From: Candidatus Obscuribacterales bacterium
GTDB taxonomy: Bacteria > Cyanobacteriota > Vampirovibrionia > Obscuribacterales > Obscuribacteraceae
NCBI GenBank assembly: GCA_020050835.1
Contig: JAGVKB010000075.1
Location: 1 to 64,000, forward strand
Length of the DNA: 64,000 nucleotides
Direction: 5' to 3'
Of the stretch, positions 33,287 through 41,481 are shown piece by piece. The translations under genes were made by a program, and so were the position numbers. Below the pieces are notes generated by a model, which was not told where the DNA came from, ran no database searches, and was given only the letters and a program-made list of their open reading frames with translations. Every line of letters begins with the position of its first letter. Position 1 is the stretch's first letter.

Positions 33287-33290
33287 TCCT

Positions 33291-33319
33291 TTGCGGGTTA
33301 CCGCTGATTAATGTAAAAT
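33291..33319 (+). promoter_or_regulatory. Probable sigma-70-type promoter for the nuclease/ATPase pair
   Basis: TTGCGG (33291-33296) and TAAAAT (33314-33319) are separated by 17 bp in the gap between the thiolase stop and the metallophosphoesterase start. Confidence 0.5.
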
Positions 33320-33435
33320 CGTCTAAGCTTGAGCGCCGTTCGGGCAGTTAAAACAATGTCTTGGACGGGCAGATAGCTGATAGTAATGCGCTGAGCGCAA
33401 ATCGCCAACATAATCTGAGAGGGAGAGCAAGGGCT

Positions 33436-34689
33436 ATGCCGGGAGAGCCAGGAGCATTCACATTTCTCCAGGTCTCAGATGTGCATCTCGCCTCGAAGTT
33501 AGCTTCTCTCCGGCTGTCGCTTCCGGTCGCCAAGCGGCACGAGCGCAACAAAGAGATTCTAAATGCGTTTCTGAAGTGCCTGGCCCTGGCTCAAGAACGA
33601 AAGGTCGATGCCGTCTTGATTCCCGGTGACTTGTGGGATTCGGAAGCGGTCAGCAGCCAGACCTTGAATCGGATAATCGAGGCTCTTGACGGGCTAGGTT
33701 CGTTGCCGGTTGTGATTGCTCCAGGCAACCATGATTATTGTTCGGCCGACTCTCTTTACAATCCTGATGTGCTTGCCGCTCGAGGGATGCGTCCCTGGCC
33801 GGCTAATGTCCATGTCTTCCAAACTGGCAATTTTGAAACTTGGAGACATCCTCAGCGTTCGGACGTTTCATTTACCGGCCGGGCATTCACAGGCAACACC
33901 TTAGTTTCGGAGCGCTTACTTGCCGGCCCGGTGCCGCGCGATCAAGCCGCGGCGGTAAATATTTTGCTCTTCCACGGTTCGCTCGATGGGTACAGCGGAG
34001 GCGATTCCGGCTGGCCGGGAAAGATAACAGCTCCGTTTTCTGCCGGCGAAGTTGCTAAGTTGGGTTTCACTTACGCAGCGGTCGGGCATTATCACGACTA
34101 CACTGAAATACGTTCTGAAAAAGGCGATCTGCTTGGAGCCTATTCCGGTTGTTTAGCTGGACGGGGACTCGACGAGTGCGGACCGCGCTACGCCTTATTG
34201 GGAACAGTCTACCCAGACGGACGATGCGAGCTTGAACGCATTGAATTCGACAACCGGCGAGTTGTCTCTATCTCTTGCGACATTACCGGATCGAAGTCGA
34301 CCGAAGTGATGGCTGATGTTACGCAGTTTTTGTCTGATGCTGGCGCTCGAACTCAGCTCGATATCGCTTTCGTGACACTGGAAGGGCGCCATCCTGTCGG
34401 CGGAGAGCCGACGTATGTCGAAGAGTCGCTTGCGGATAGCTATTACCACACGGTGATAATAGATCGCTCCCGGCCAGATTACTTAACGGAGCGTTTCGAT
34501 AAGAGAACGACCGAGGGCAGGTTTATCCAAGCGATGCTGGAGCTGAAGAAGGAAGCGATTGAAGCAGGTGGGCATCTGATTGACAACAGCTATGACTCCG
34601 AGTTGACGACCGAGTTAATCGAAGACGCACTTTATTACGGTCTCGATGCGCTGAAGCAAAAGAAAGTGGTGGTGCGCAATGTGGATTGA
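33436..34689 (+). CDS. SbcD/YhaO-like DNA repair exonuclease (metallophosphoesterase)
   Basis: This is a 417-residue protein. The ATG at 33436 is chosen because a purine-rich AGGGAGAG lies upstream and the calcineurin-like domain begins right after it (FTFLQVSDVHLASKL). The Mre11/SbcD metal-binding motifs appear in order: D-x-H in SDVHL, GDLWDSE, GNHDY, a His in LFHGS, and GHYHD. These bind two metal ions that cut DNA ends. The following gene overlaps by 11 bp and encodes the matching SMC-like ATPase, so the pair resembles SbcCD and, more closely, Bacillus YhaO-YhaN. The C-terminal part (after about residue 290) is probably the DNA- or partner-binding cap. Confidence 0.85.
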   Translation: MPGEPGAFTFLQVSDVHLASKLASLRLSLPVAKRHERNKEILNAFLKCLALAQERKVDAVLIPGDLWDSEAVSSQTLNRIIEALDGLGSLPVVIAPGNHDYCSADSLYNPDVLAARGMRPWPANVHVFQTGNFETWRHPQRSDVSFTGRAFTGNTLVSERLLAGPVPRDQAAAVNILLFHGSLDGYSGGDSGWPGKITAPFSAGEVAKLGFTYAAVGHYHDYTEIRSEKGDLLGAYSGCLAGRGLDECGPRYALLGTVYPDGRCELERIEFDNRRVVSISCDITGSKSTEVMADVTQFLSDAGARTQLDIAFVTLEGRHPVGGEPTYVEESLADSYYHTVIIDRSRPDYLTERFDKRTTEGRFIQAMLELKKEAIEAGGHLIDNSYDSELTTELIEDALYYGLDALKQKKVVVRNVD

Positions 34690-37654
34690 GCGAATTGAAT
34701 TTGTAGGCTTTGGCAATCTGGTCAATCAAAAGATTGAATTCAGCAGAAGTAAGCTCAACCTGGTAGTGGAATCCAATGAGTATGGCAAGTCGACGATCGG
34801 CGATGCAATTTGGGCGGTCTTGTTCGACTATCCGGATACCCGGACTTCAGCTAAGAAGCTGAGCGATCGAGAAGCTCGGCAGCCGGCTGCCGGAGGTCCA
34901 TATAAGGTCTGCTTGGATATCGTCCATAAGGATCGCTCGCTTAGAATTGTGCGCGACTTTGCGGCGAAAACTGTGCGGGTATTCGACCAGAATAAAGGCG
35001 ACATAGACGTCACGACCGACTATCTGAGCGGGCCGACGCAAGATGATTTGGGGCAAAAGCTTACCGGCATGAGTCGCGATCTCTTTCGCAACACTTTCTT
35101 TGTCGGGCAGGGCGATCTCGACTCCAATGCTCTCAACGAAGCTGACGACTTGTCTCCGCTCTTGCAGAGCCTGGCCGATTCGTCCGGCGCTGCCACCACA
35201 TCGGCGACCGCGGTGTCGGTGTTGGAGACGGCTCTGGCACATTTTCCGTACCAAGGAATTCGGGTGAGAGCCGATAAGCTTTTGCAACAGCTAGAGTCTG
35301 AGCAGGAGCGGTTGCAGGTTGTGTTGAGCGAATTGAGCTCCGAGCACGAAGGCGCTCAGATAGAATTTGGCAAGCTCACCGAGCTCGAGAATAAAATTCA
35401 ATCAATCGATATGCAGTCCAAGGCCTCCGACTACTTTCAGTTGTGCATGGAAGCTGCCGATGTGGACAGTCGGTTGATCAAAGCGCAAGAAAGAGTTTTG
35501 CGTGTCAACGATTTAAAGACTCAGTTGGCGAAATTGAGCGAATTTAAAGAATTTCCGGTCGAGCGCAGCCGGTCGGTCGAGGAATTGTGGACAAAGCGGG
35601 AGTCGCGTTTGAGCGATCATCAGCGCATGGAGCTCGAGCTTAAGCTCAAGGAGAAGCAGGTTCAAGCAAGGCAATTGGAGATTCGCGAGAAATGGGAAGA
35701 CGTCAACCAATTCACGGTCGAAGATGCTCAAAACATCTCCAGCTTGGCCAGAACATTGGGCGAAGTTAAAGGCGAAATCTCTGACTCCAAGCGAAAGCGA
35801 GATGACGAGGCGGTCAGAGTTAAGGAGGTCGGTGTCGAGCTCGACAAATTGTCCAGTGTGCGAAGCGCCCTGCTTAACTTAGACGCGCGCGATATGGACA
35901 ATGCCCAGGCCTACAACGCCATGATCACTGCTGCACGCGATCAAATTCGTGAATGTGAAGGAACGGTCTGGCGGGCTAGACAGATTCTTCCTGAGATCGA
36001 GGAACAACGTAAAGGCAAGCTATCGAGCTGCCGTAACAGCTTTTTCGCTCAAGGAATTTTATTCGTCATCTTTGCCGGGCTGGTGGGAGCTATGATGTCG
36101 GTTTTCCACATGACCTGGAGCGATCCGCGACTCTTAGCGAGTGTTGTTCCGCTGTTAGTTGTGGCCGGCTGGGTCCTTTTTACCTTCATGCAGCTCGGTG
36201 CCGCCAAATCTTATCGAGCTGAAGACGCCAAGAAGGCAAAGGATGACGAGCAATCCGGCACCGACAAGGGAACGGAGCTGCACCAGAAGATTATGGGGTT
36301 GGAGATCCGGCTTGATGATCTGGCCCGCAAGGCTGGTATTACCAGCGGTGCCGAATTGACAAAGCATATTCAGTCCTATGGGACTGCGTCAGCGCAGTTG
36401 AAAGACCTCGATCTGCTGGATCAAATGCTGGACGGGCGTGAATCGCATCTGGTCAAGCTGGCAGGACAGCTCGAGCCGTATTTCACCAAGGCGAAGCGCA
36501 ATGCCGATAAAATTACTTCCGAGCTGGCATTCAAGTTGGCTGATGATATCAATCAATTCTTGGAGGAGTCGAGAACGGTCAGCTCGTCGTCGGGCGCTCT
36601 GGATCATCATAGATCGGAATTGAAATTCCTTGCCGATGAAATTAAGGACATTGATGCTCAGTTGAAAGAGCATTTCGATATCGCCAAAGTGGAACATCCA
36701 GGCGATCCCGCGGTCGGCTATCAGGAATTTACAGCGGCTCTCAAGAGCTACCGGCAATGGGAGTCTCTGATGAGCGAGCTTGGTCGCATGGAGCAAGACA
36801 CCACTTCGGATCTGCCTGTGGGCGAACTGCCTTCGATTGTCTCCAAGTTGGAGACACGGAGAAAGACGCTTTGGTCTAAGATAGAGGACTTGATCGCCAG
36901 GTATCCGGATATCGGACAACTGGCGCCGCCTCTGGAAAGTCCTACCGTTTCGGGCTCCAGTGCCGAGCTGCCGGCCGGCGAGGCGGCTCTCGACGAGATG
37001 CGCAAGCAGCGCGAGGAGCTCCTGGTGAAGACGAGAGCCGCGACCGGGAATTACGATGAAAGGTATGTGCGCACGGTCGAAGAGCTGGAGGATCTTGAAT
37101 TTGACATCGAGCATGTCAGGCGCGGCAAGAGTGCATTGGAGTTGGCACGAGATACATTCCTTCGCTTGTCTGAGGAGACTCACAGTCACTGGTCTTCGCG
37201 ATTGAACGAAATCTCCAAGGAGATGTTGCAATCGCTGAGTACTGATTTCGAAAGCTTTCATTTCGATCCCGAATTGCGTCTTACAGCCAGACGCAAGGGG
37301 CAAAGCGAGCCGTTGCAGCCCGCCAACATCAACAGCCAGGCATCGGGTGGAACTCGTGAGCAACTGCATCTTCTGGCGCGCATGGTGGTGGCAAAGCATT
37401 TGGCGGAGCAGTCCGCGCTACCGATCATTCTCGATGAGCCATTCAGCGAATCCGATGATGGCCGATTCCTGTCCGTGATGCGTTTTCTACTCGGCACGAT
37501 GGTCGGGCAGCATCAAGTCATTCTGTTCAGTTGCCATCATAACCGCCATCAGTGGCTGGTCGATCAGTTAAGTGAAGAGCAGCGCGATCTCGTGCAGCAA
37601 TGCCGTTTGGAGCCGCTGGCAGTAATGTCTGATGCCACCTCTTCCTCGTTGTAA
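34679..37654 (+). CDS. YhaN/SbcC-like SMC-type ATPase with central membrane segments
   Basis: This 991-residue partner of the upstream nuclease has an N-terminal ABC half with ESNEYGKSTIGDAIWAVLF (P-loop variant E-x-N-x-x-GKST, about residues 31-40) and the Q-loop-like FVGQGDLD. Long coiled coils run about 190-450 and 530-860. The C-terminal half has the signature SGGTREQ (about 888) and Walker B PIILDEPF (about 913). Between the coils lie two hydrophobic segments (about 457-480 and 485-507, FFAQGILFVIFAGLVGAMMS; LASVVPLLVVAGWVLFTFM). These replace the zinc hook of Rad50/SbcC and suggest membrane attachment, as in YhaN. Probable role: ATP-controlled DNA end processing at the membrane. Confidence 0.85.
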   Translation: MWIERIEFVGFGNLVNQKIEFSRSKLNLVVESNEYGKSTIGDAIWAVLFDYPDTRTSAKKLSDREARQPAAGGPYKVCLDIVHKDRSLRIVRDFAAKTVRVFDQNKGDIDVTTDYLSGPTQDDLGQKLTGMSRDLFRNTFFVGQGDLDSNALNEADDLSPLLQSLADSSGAATTSATAVSVLETALAHFPYQGIRVRADKLLQQLESEQERLQVVLSELSSEHEGAQIEFGKLTELENKIQSIDMQSKASDYFQLCMEAADVDSRLIKAQERVLRVNDLKTQLAKLSEFKEFPVERSRSVEELWTKRESRLSDHQRMELELKLKEKQVQARQLEIREKWEDVNQFTVEDAQNISSLARTLGEVKGEISDSKRKRDDEAVRVKEVGVELDKLSSVRSALLNLDARDMDNAQAYNAMITAARDQIRECEGTVWRARQILPEIEEQRKGKLSSCRNSFFAQGILFVIFAGLVGAMMSVFHMTWSDPRLLASVVPLLVVAGWVLFTFMQLGAAKSYRAEDAKKAKDDEQSGTDKGTELHQKIMGLEIRLDDLARKAGITSGAELTKHIQSYGTASAQLKDLDLLDQMLDGRESHLVKLAGQLEPYFTKAKRNADKITSELAFKLADDINQFLEESRTVSSSSGALDHHRSELKFLADEIKDIDAQLKEHFDIAKVEHPGDPAVGYQEFTAALKSYRQWESLMSELGRMEQDTTSDLPVGELPSIVSKLETRRKTLWSKIEDLIARYPDIGQLAPPLESPTVSGSSAELPAGEAALDEMRKQREELLVKTRAATGNYDERYVRTVEELEDLEFDIEHVRRGKSALELARDTFLRLSEETHSHWSSRLNEISKEMLQSLSTDFESFHFDPELRLTARRKGQSEPLQPANINSQASGGTREQLHLLARMVVAKHLAEQSALPIILDEPFSESDDGRFLSVMRFLLGTMVGQHQVILFSCHHNRHQWLVDQLSEEQRDLVQQCRLEPLAVMSDATSSSL

Positions 37655-37669
37655 GATTGACTGTGTTCT

Positions 37670-37698
37670 GGAGCGGCTCTGGCAGCCGCCCCTTTCTT
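37670..37698 (+). terminator. Intrinsic terminator after the nuclease-ATPase operon
   Basis: The hairpin GGAGCGGCT (37670-37678), loop CTGGC, AGCCGCCCC (37684-37692) has one mismatch and is followed by TTTCTT. It lies between two convergent genes. Its core GCGGCT/AGCCGC recurs in the hairpins at 48141 and 53531. Confidence 0.7.
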
Positions 37699-37718
37699 AA
37701 CATTGCGTGCTGCCGGCA

Positions 37719-38774
37719 TTACTTCGCAAACTCTAGCTCGCATCCGCTGGAGACGCTCGAATCTGCTGCTTCCAATACTTTCATTACAGCCAGAGCATCC
37801 TCGGCAGGCACCGGATTCGGTGCACCAGCGGAGACCGCATCTCTAATAGCTTGGTAATAGGCAACATAATTGCCAGCGACGGTCCGGATGGCTGTCGACT
37901 GCGTTGCCTCATCGGTGCCGGTGGTAAGGAGTCCATCGTCCGGGTCGTTCCCCCAGTTGCCTTCTCGCGGAGATTCTCCGCGTTTGAGAGCATCTTCCTG
38001 CGTGTCCAATCCGTGCTTTACATAACTGCCCCGCGTGCCGTGCACTGTATAGCGAGCCGAGCCAGCTGCCACTAGAGCGCTGGCGTGTAGGATGACGCGC
38101 ATGTTGCCATAGCGCAATCGAACATGGAAGAAATCGACGGCGGTAGCGTTGTGGCGCTGCACGGCGAAATCTCCATAGACTGACTCCGGCGGTCCAAACA
38201 ATTGCAATGCTTGATCTACCAGATGAGGTCCGAGATCGTACCAGAGCCCGCCGCCTGGTCCAGGCCTTTCACGCCAGCGCTGGCGAACGGTCGGTCGAAA
38301 GCGATCGAAATGTGATTCGAAGTGTCTGATTTCTCCTAAGACTCCTTCTTTAATCAGTCTGCGTACTGTGATGAAATCGGCGTCCCAGCGGCGATTATGA
38401 AATACTGATAGAAGTGTTTTCTGCTTTTGGGCAAGGCCGATCAGTTCGTGCGCTTCAGCAACAGTGGTCGTGAACGGCTTGTCTACAACTACAGCCTTGC
38501 CGGCTTCTAAAGCGCGTTTTGCCAAATCGAAGTGCCGGTCGTTGGGAGTGGCAATCACAACAACGTCGATGTTTTGGTCTCTAAAGGCAGACTCGGGCTC
38601 CGCTACTACGGTTTGATCCGGCCAGTCTTTGAGCACCTTGCTTCGATCGCTCGATACGACCAATTTAAGCTGCATCCCATCGACGCTTTCAATCAGCGGA
38701 GCATGAAATGTCTTGCCGGCGTAGCCGTACCCGAGCAAAGCTACTTTTACTGTTGAATCGGACGGCTCATTCAT
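37719..38774 (-). CDS. Gfo/Idh/MocA-family NAD(P)-dependent oxidoreductase
   Basis: This is a 351-residue two-domain dehydrogenase. The N-terminal Rossmann fold has the dinucleotide motif LLGYGYAGKTFHAP (about residues 13-26) and the strand VVVIATPNDRHF. The catalytic-region signature VDKPFTTT (E/D-KP motif) follows. The C-terminal beta-sheet dimerisation and substrate domain contains GGGLWYDLGPHLVDQALQLF, with the typical G-G-x-x-x-D-x-G-x-H-x-x-D pattern. Members oxidise or reduce sugars and inositols. It resembles the YdgJ/scyllo-inositol dehydrogenase group, but the substrate cannot be assigned. It faces the nuclease-ATPase operon convergently and stands alone. Confidence 0.9.
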   Translation of the reverse strand: MNEPSDSTVKVALLGYGYAGKTFHAPLIESVDGMQLKLVVSSDRSKVLKDWPDQTVVAEPESAFRDQNIDVVVIATPNDRHFDLAKRALEAGKAVVVDKPFTTTVAEAHELIGLAQKQKTLLSVFHNRRWDADFITVRRLIKEGVLGEIRHFESHFDRFRPTVRQRWRERPGPGGGLWYDLGPHLVDQALQLFGPPESVYGDFAVQRHNATAVDFFHVRLRYGNMRVILHASALVAAGSARYTVHGTRGSYVKHGLDTQEDALKRGESPREGNWGNDPDDGLLTTGTDEATQSTAIRTVAGNYVAYYQAIRDAVSAGAPNPVPAEDALAVMKVLEAADSSVSSGCELEFAK

Positions 38775-38829
38775 AGTTGGTTTTGCATAATGACCGAAGT
38801 TTCGATCATAAGTTCCAGTCTACTACGTA

Positions 38830-40068
38830 CTATTGAGGCTTGGCCCCGATCGGGCGTGGCAATGTGATGCGTACGATTGAGTTGTCTTCCTGTTGGCTGA
38901 CGTACAAGTTGCCTTCGCGGTCAAGCGTGAGGTAATAGGGCTTTTTAAAGTCCTTGGCCACAATCGTGGCTACGCCAGCAGGAGAGATGCGGGCTACATT
39001 GCCACCGTTATAGTTGGCGACATAGAGGTTGCCGACATCATCCATAACCAATCCAATCGGACCTTTCAAGTTGGCTCCACTGCTGAATTGACTGCGGCTG
39101 CCGTCGGTACTTATGCGGTCGACGGAATTGCTCAGGAAATTGGCGACATAGAGATTGCCGGTGCGATCGAATGCCAGACCGGCTGGAGCGTTGAAGCCGG
39201 TTGCCACCACGCGCAGGGTTGCGTTGGCCAGTACGGGAACCGGGTTAGCCACCTGTGGTGGTGCGGCCTGCACCGGCGCTGCCGAGGCGACCTGAGTAGC
39301 CGGCTGTACAGCTTGCTGTCCATATCCCTGTGCTGGCTGTTGGTTATATGTCTGAGCTGCTGGTGGCGCGTAGGTCTGGGCGGCCGGCTGCCCATAAGGT
39401 TGAGCTGCGGGTTGAGCATAGGTCTGGGCGGCCGGCTGCCCATAAGGTTGAGCCGCGGGTTGAGCATAGGTCTGGGCTGGCGGCTGCGCATAGCTTTGGG
39501 TTGCCGGTTGCGTGTAGGGCTGAGTCGCTGCTGGTGTGTATGTTTGGGCGGCGGGCTGTCCGTAGGCTTGTGCCGGCGGCTGAGCGGCCGGTTGGGTATT
39601 CTGTGCGCTGCCGGCAGGCATTCCGGCTAATTGATTGTTGATTTGAGCGATGCGGCTTTGCGCCTCTGGAAAATGCGGGTTGTTAGGCGCGATTGAAGAG
39701 AGGTGAGTCTTTGCCTCGTTGAGTTGCCCGGATTCCTGGAAAAGTATGCCTAGCTGATAATGAGCATCCGGGTCCGTCGGTTTGATTCTCAGCACTTCTT
39801 GGAAACGCGGAATGGCTTCCTTTGCGCGCTTCTGTGTTTGAAAGATTACGCCGAGGTTGTATTGCGCGTCTGCCAGGTTTGGATCGATGTCAGTAGCTCG
39901 CCTGAAGAAAATGATTGCCGACTCCGGGCTGCCTTGCTTGTAGGCGGTCAAACCAAGGTTGTACATACTGACAGCCTGTGGATTTGGCGACTGACAGAGA
40001 CCAGCCAACGGTAAGCCGAGTCCGACAAAAGCCGCTAGTATGCCCGATTTAATAAATTGCCTGTTCAT
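38830..40068 (-). CDS. Secreted TPR and NHL beta-propeller protein with Gln/Pro-rich linker
   Basis: This is a 412-residue exported protein. Residues 1-25 are a signal peptide (SGILAAFVGLGLPLAGLCQ; the Cys could be a lipobox). Residues about 30-145 are three to four TPRs (NLGLTAYKQGSPESAIIFFR; NLGVIFQTQKRAKEAIPRFQ; QLGILFQESGQLNEAKTHL). Residues about 155-260 are a low-complexity linker of QTYAQPAAQPYGQPAA-type repeats. Residues about 285-405 hold three NHL blades (GLAFDRTGNLYVANFLSNSV; GLVMDDVGNLYVANYNGGNV; TLDREGNLYVSQQEDNSIV). Three blades are too few for a closed propeller, so it may oligomerise. It is likely a periplasmic or surface scaffold. It is divergent from the next gene. Confidence 0.85.
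   Translation of the reverse strand: MNRQFIKSGILAAFVGLGLPLAGLCQSPNPQAVSMYNLGLTAYKQGSPESAIIFFRRATDIDPNLADAQYNLGVIFQTQKRAKEAIPRFQEVLRIKPTDPDAHYQLGILFQESGQLNEAKTHLSSIAPNNPHFPEAQSRIAQINNQLAGMPAGSAQNTQPAAQPPAQAYGQPAAQTYTPAATQPYTQPATQSYAQPPAQTYAQPAAQPYGQPAAQTYAQPAAQPYGQPAAQTYAPPAAQTYNQQPAQGYGQQAVQPATQVASAAPVQAAPPQVANPVPVLANATLRVVATGFNAPAGLAFDRTGNLYVANFLSNSVDRISTDGSRSQFSSGANLKGPIGLVMDDVGNLYVANYNGGNVARISPAGVATIVAKDFKKPYYLTLDREGNLYVSQQEDNSIVRITLPRPIGAKPQ
39371..39466 (-). repeat. Two near-identical 48-bp coding repeats
   Basis: Bases 39371-39418 and 39419-39466 are almost identical and encode a 16-residue Gln/Ala/Pro/Tyr unit. Weaker copies flank them, from about 39,300 to 39,600. This is a slippage-prone linker in the TPR-NHL protein. 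Confidence 0.85.
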
Positions 40069-40204
40069 TCAAAAGATCTCCTGGCATCCAGTGAATTGGT
40101 CTTGGTACGCGAGTGTTTGCAAGCTTCGGGACGGAGCATATTCAAATTTGTTTCTTGCCTTTTGCGTAAACACTAGTACCATCTGGGTATATAAGACGTT
40201 GTTA

Positions 40205-40720
40205 ATGGAAATAAATCGACCGCCTGATTTGTCTGGGAGATTACCTCCGCCGGAAAGGAAACTAGGACTTATGCGTACGGTACATCACATCATCACTTCG
40301 GCCGGTGTCAGTCTGGCCACTTACTCGCGTTACCGCTCTCGTGGCGCAGCAATTGCCAGTTTTCTGGCTGGTTGGCTGATCGACCTGGATCACATCGTTG
40401 ATTATGTGAGAGCGCACGGTTGGAAGCTGAGCTGGTTTCACGTCAATGAAGCTGCTCATGAGAATTACAGCGGCAAGCTTTATCTGCTGCTTCATTCGTA
40501 CGAGCTTCTGGCGCTCTTTTTCCTCCTGTTCAGAGGACCGGAGAGACAGCCATACCGGGTCGGAATAACCCTCTCCATTTTGACCCATCTATTATTGGAT
40601 CAGCGCTGCAACCCGAGCAGAAAACCATTAACTTATTTTCTAGCGCATAGAATCCGTAAGCGTTTCGACGCTAATGAGCTGCTTTCACATCGTGCTTACA
40701 GTGCTGAGCACCGGTGCTGA
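40205..40720 (+). CDS. Small membrane protein resembling YdjM/DUF457 metal-dependent hydrolases
   Basis: From the ATG at 40205 the protein is 171 residues; the ATG at 40271 (MRTVHHIIT) is an equally possible start and would give 149. Neither has a strong ribosome-binding site. It contains TVHHIITSAGVSL, then ASFLAGWLIDLDHIVDYVRA, two further hydrophobic segments (LLLHSYELLALFFLLF; GITLSILTHLLLDQ) and a basic end. The early His, the D-x-DH after a hydrophobic helix and the H-L-x-x-D fit the DUF457/YdjM-like inner-membrane predicted hydrolases. Enzymatic function is not proven for the family. It lies 92 bp before another membrane protein gene. Confidence 0.65.
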   Translation: MEINRPPDLSGRLPPPERKLGLMRTVHHIITSAGVSLATYSRYRSRGAAIASFLAGWLIDLDHIVDYVRAHGWKLSWFHVNEAAHENYSGKLYLLLHSYELLALFFLLFRGPERQPYRVGITLSILTHLLLDQRCNPSRKPLTYFLAHRIRKRFDANELLSHRAYSAEHRC

Positions 40721-40812
40721 GGACCGACTGCCATTAGATATGGAAGCGGCTTAGCTTGCCGGTTGCAAGCGGAGTTTTGCCGTACTTCTCGGTTGCCGCC
40801 AATGCCGTCTCT

Positions 40813-41481
40813 ATGAATGAGCCTGATGTCACGCTTACCGATCTCGCACTTACGGTCGAGTGTCTAGCCCTGAGCGCGCTGTTGTTCATTGCCTGCAAGC
40901 GCCGGGATAAGCGCGCAAACGTCTGGTTTCAGGTGCTGTTTCTTGCAACCGGAATCGCCTCGGCCGCTGGCGCGATTGTGCACGGGTTTATGGCGCCTGG
41001 AGCTGGTGCCGGATCGCCGGTCTGGGCTTTGACTTTGTTTGCCCTGGGTGTAAGCGGGGCCGCTTGCTGGAATCTGTCTGCCTACTTTCTCGGCTTGCCG
41101 GAGCGCTGGCTGAAAGTAGTGAGAGTCGCTTCTTTGGTTGCGCTAATTTGCTACGGGCTCTATGTCTTTAGCGAACCGCGCAAGTTCATCACGGCGATTC
41201 TGGCTTATCTGCCGGCGATTGTCTTTCTGTTTGGCTCGCTGGTCAGATTCTATTGTCTTAAGCGCTCGCCGGCTGCAATTGACGGTTTCGTGGCTGTCTT
41301 TCTTACGCTCGTCTCGGCGTCCGTACAACAATTCAAGGTAGAGCTCGTGCCGGGTTTTCTCGGACACAATGCTCTCTATCACCTGATACAGTTCGTGGCC
41401 TTATTCCTGCTTTTCAGATTTGCTTTGAGCGCCGGGGAGCCGGTCACTACCGGTGGTGCCGAACATGCTGACCGCCGTTGA
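40813..41481 (+). CDS. Seven-helix membrane protein of unknown function
   Basis: From the ATG at 40813 this is 222 residues. A TTG at 40756 would extend it, but the extension (MPVASGVLPYFSVAANAVS) looks non-coding. About seven hydrophobic segments are visible, starting LALTVECLALSALLFIA and ending LIQFVALFLLFRFAL. Conserved-looking polar positions in the membrane include GAIVHGF and HNALYHLIQF. The NEPDVTLTDL start followed by seven helices is seen in uncharacterised membrane families. The His residues recall ceramidase/haemolysin-III-like membrane hydrolases, but I cannot assign it. The last 35 bp overlap the 3' end of the convergent cyclodipeptide synthase-like gene. Confidence 0.7.
   Translation: MNEPDVTLTDLALTVECLALSALLFIACKRRDKRANVWFQVLFLATGIASAAGAIVHGFMAPGAGAGSPVWALTLFALGVSGAACWNLSAYFLGLPERWLKVVRVASLVALICYGLYVFSEPRKFITAILAYLPAIVFLFGSLVRFYCLKRSPAAIDGFVAVFLTLVSASVQQFKVELVPGFLGHNALYHLIQFVALFLLFRFALSAGEPVTTGGAEHADRR

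Noticed and set aside
38893-39641. Plus-strand ORFs opposite the TPR-NHL gene
   Set aside because: They arise from the Gln/Pro-rich repeat read on the opposite strand and have no domain or start signals.
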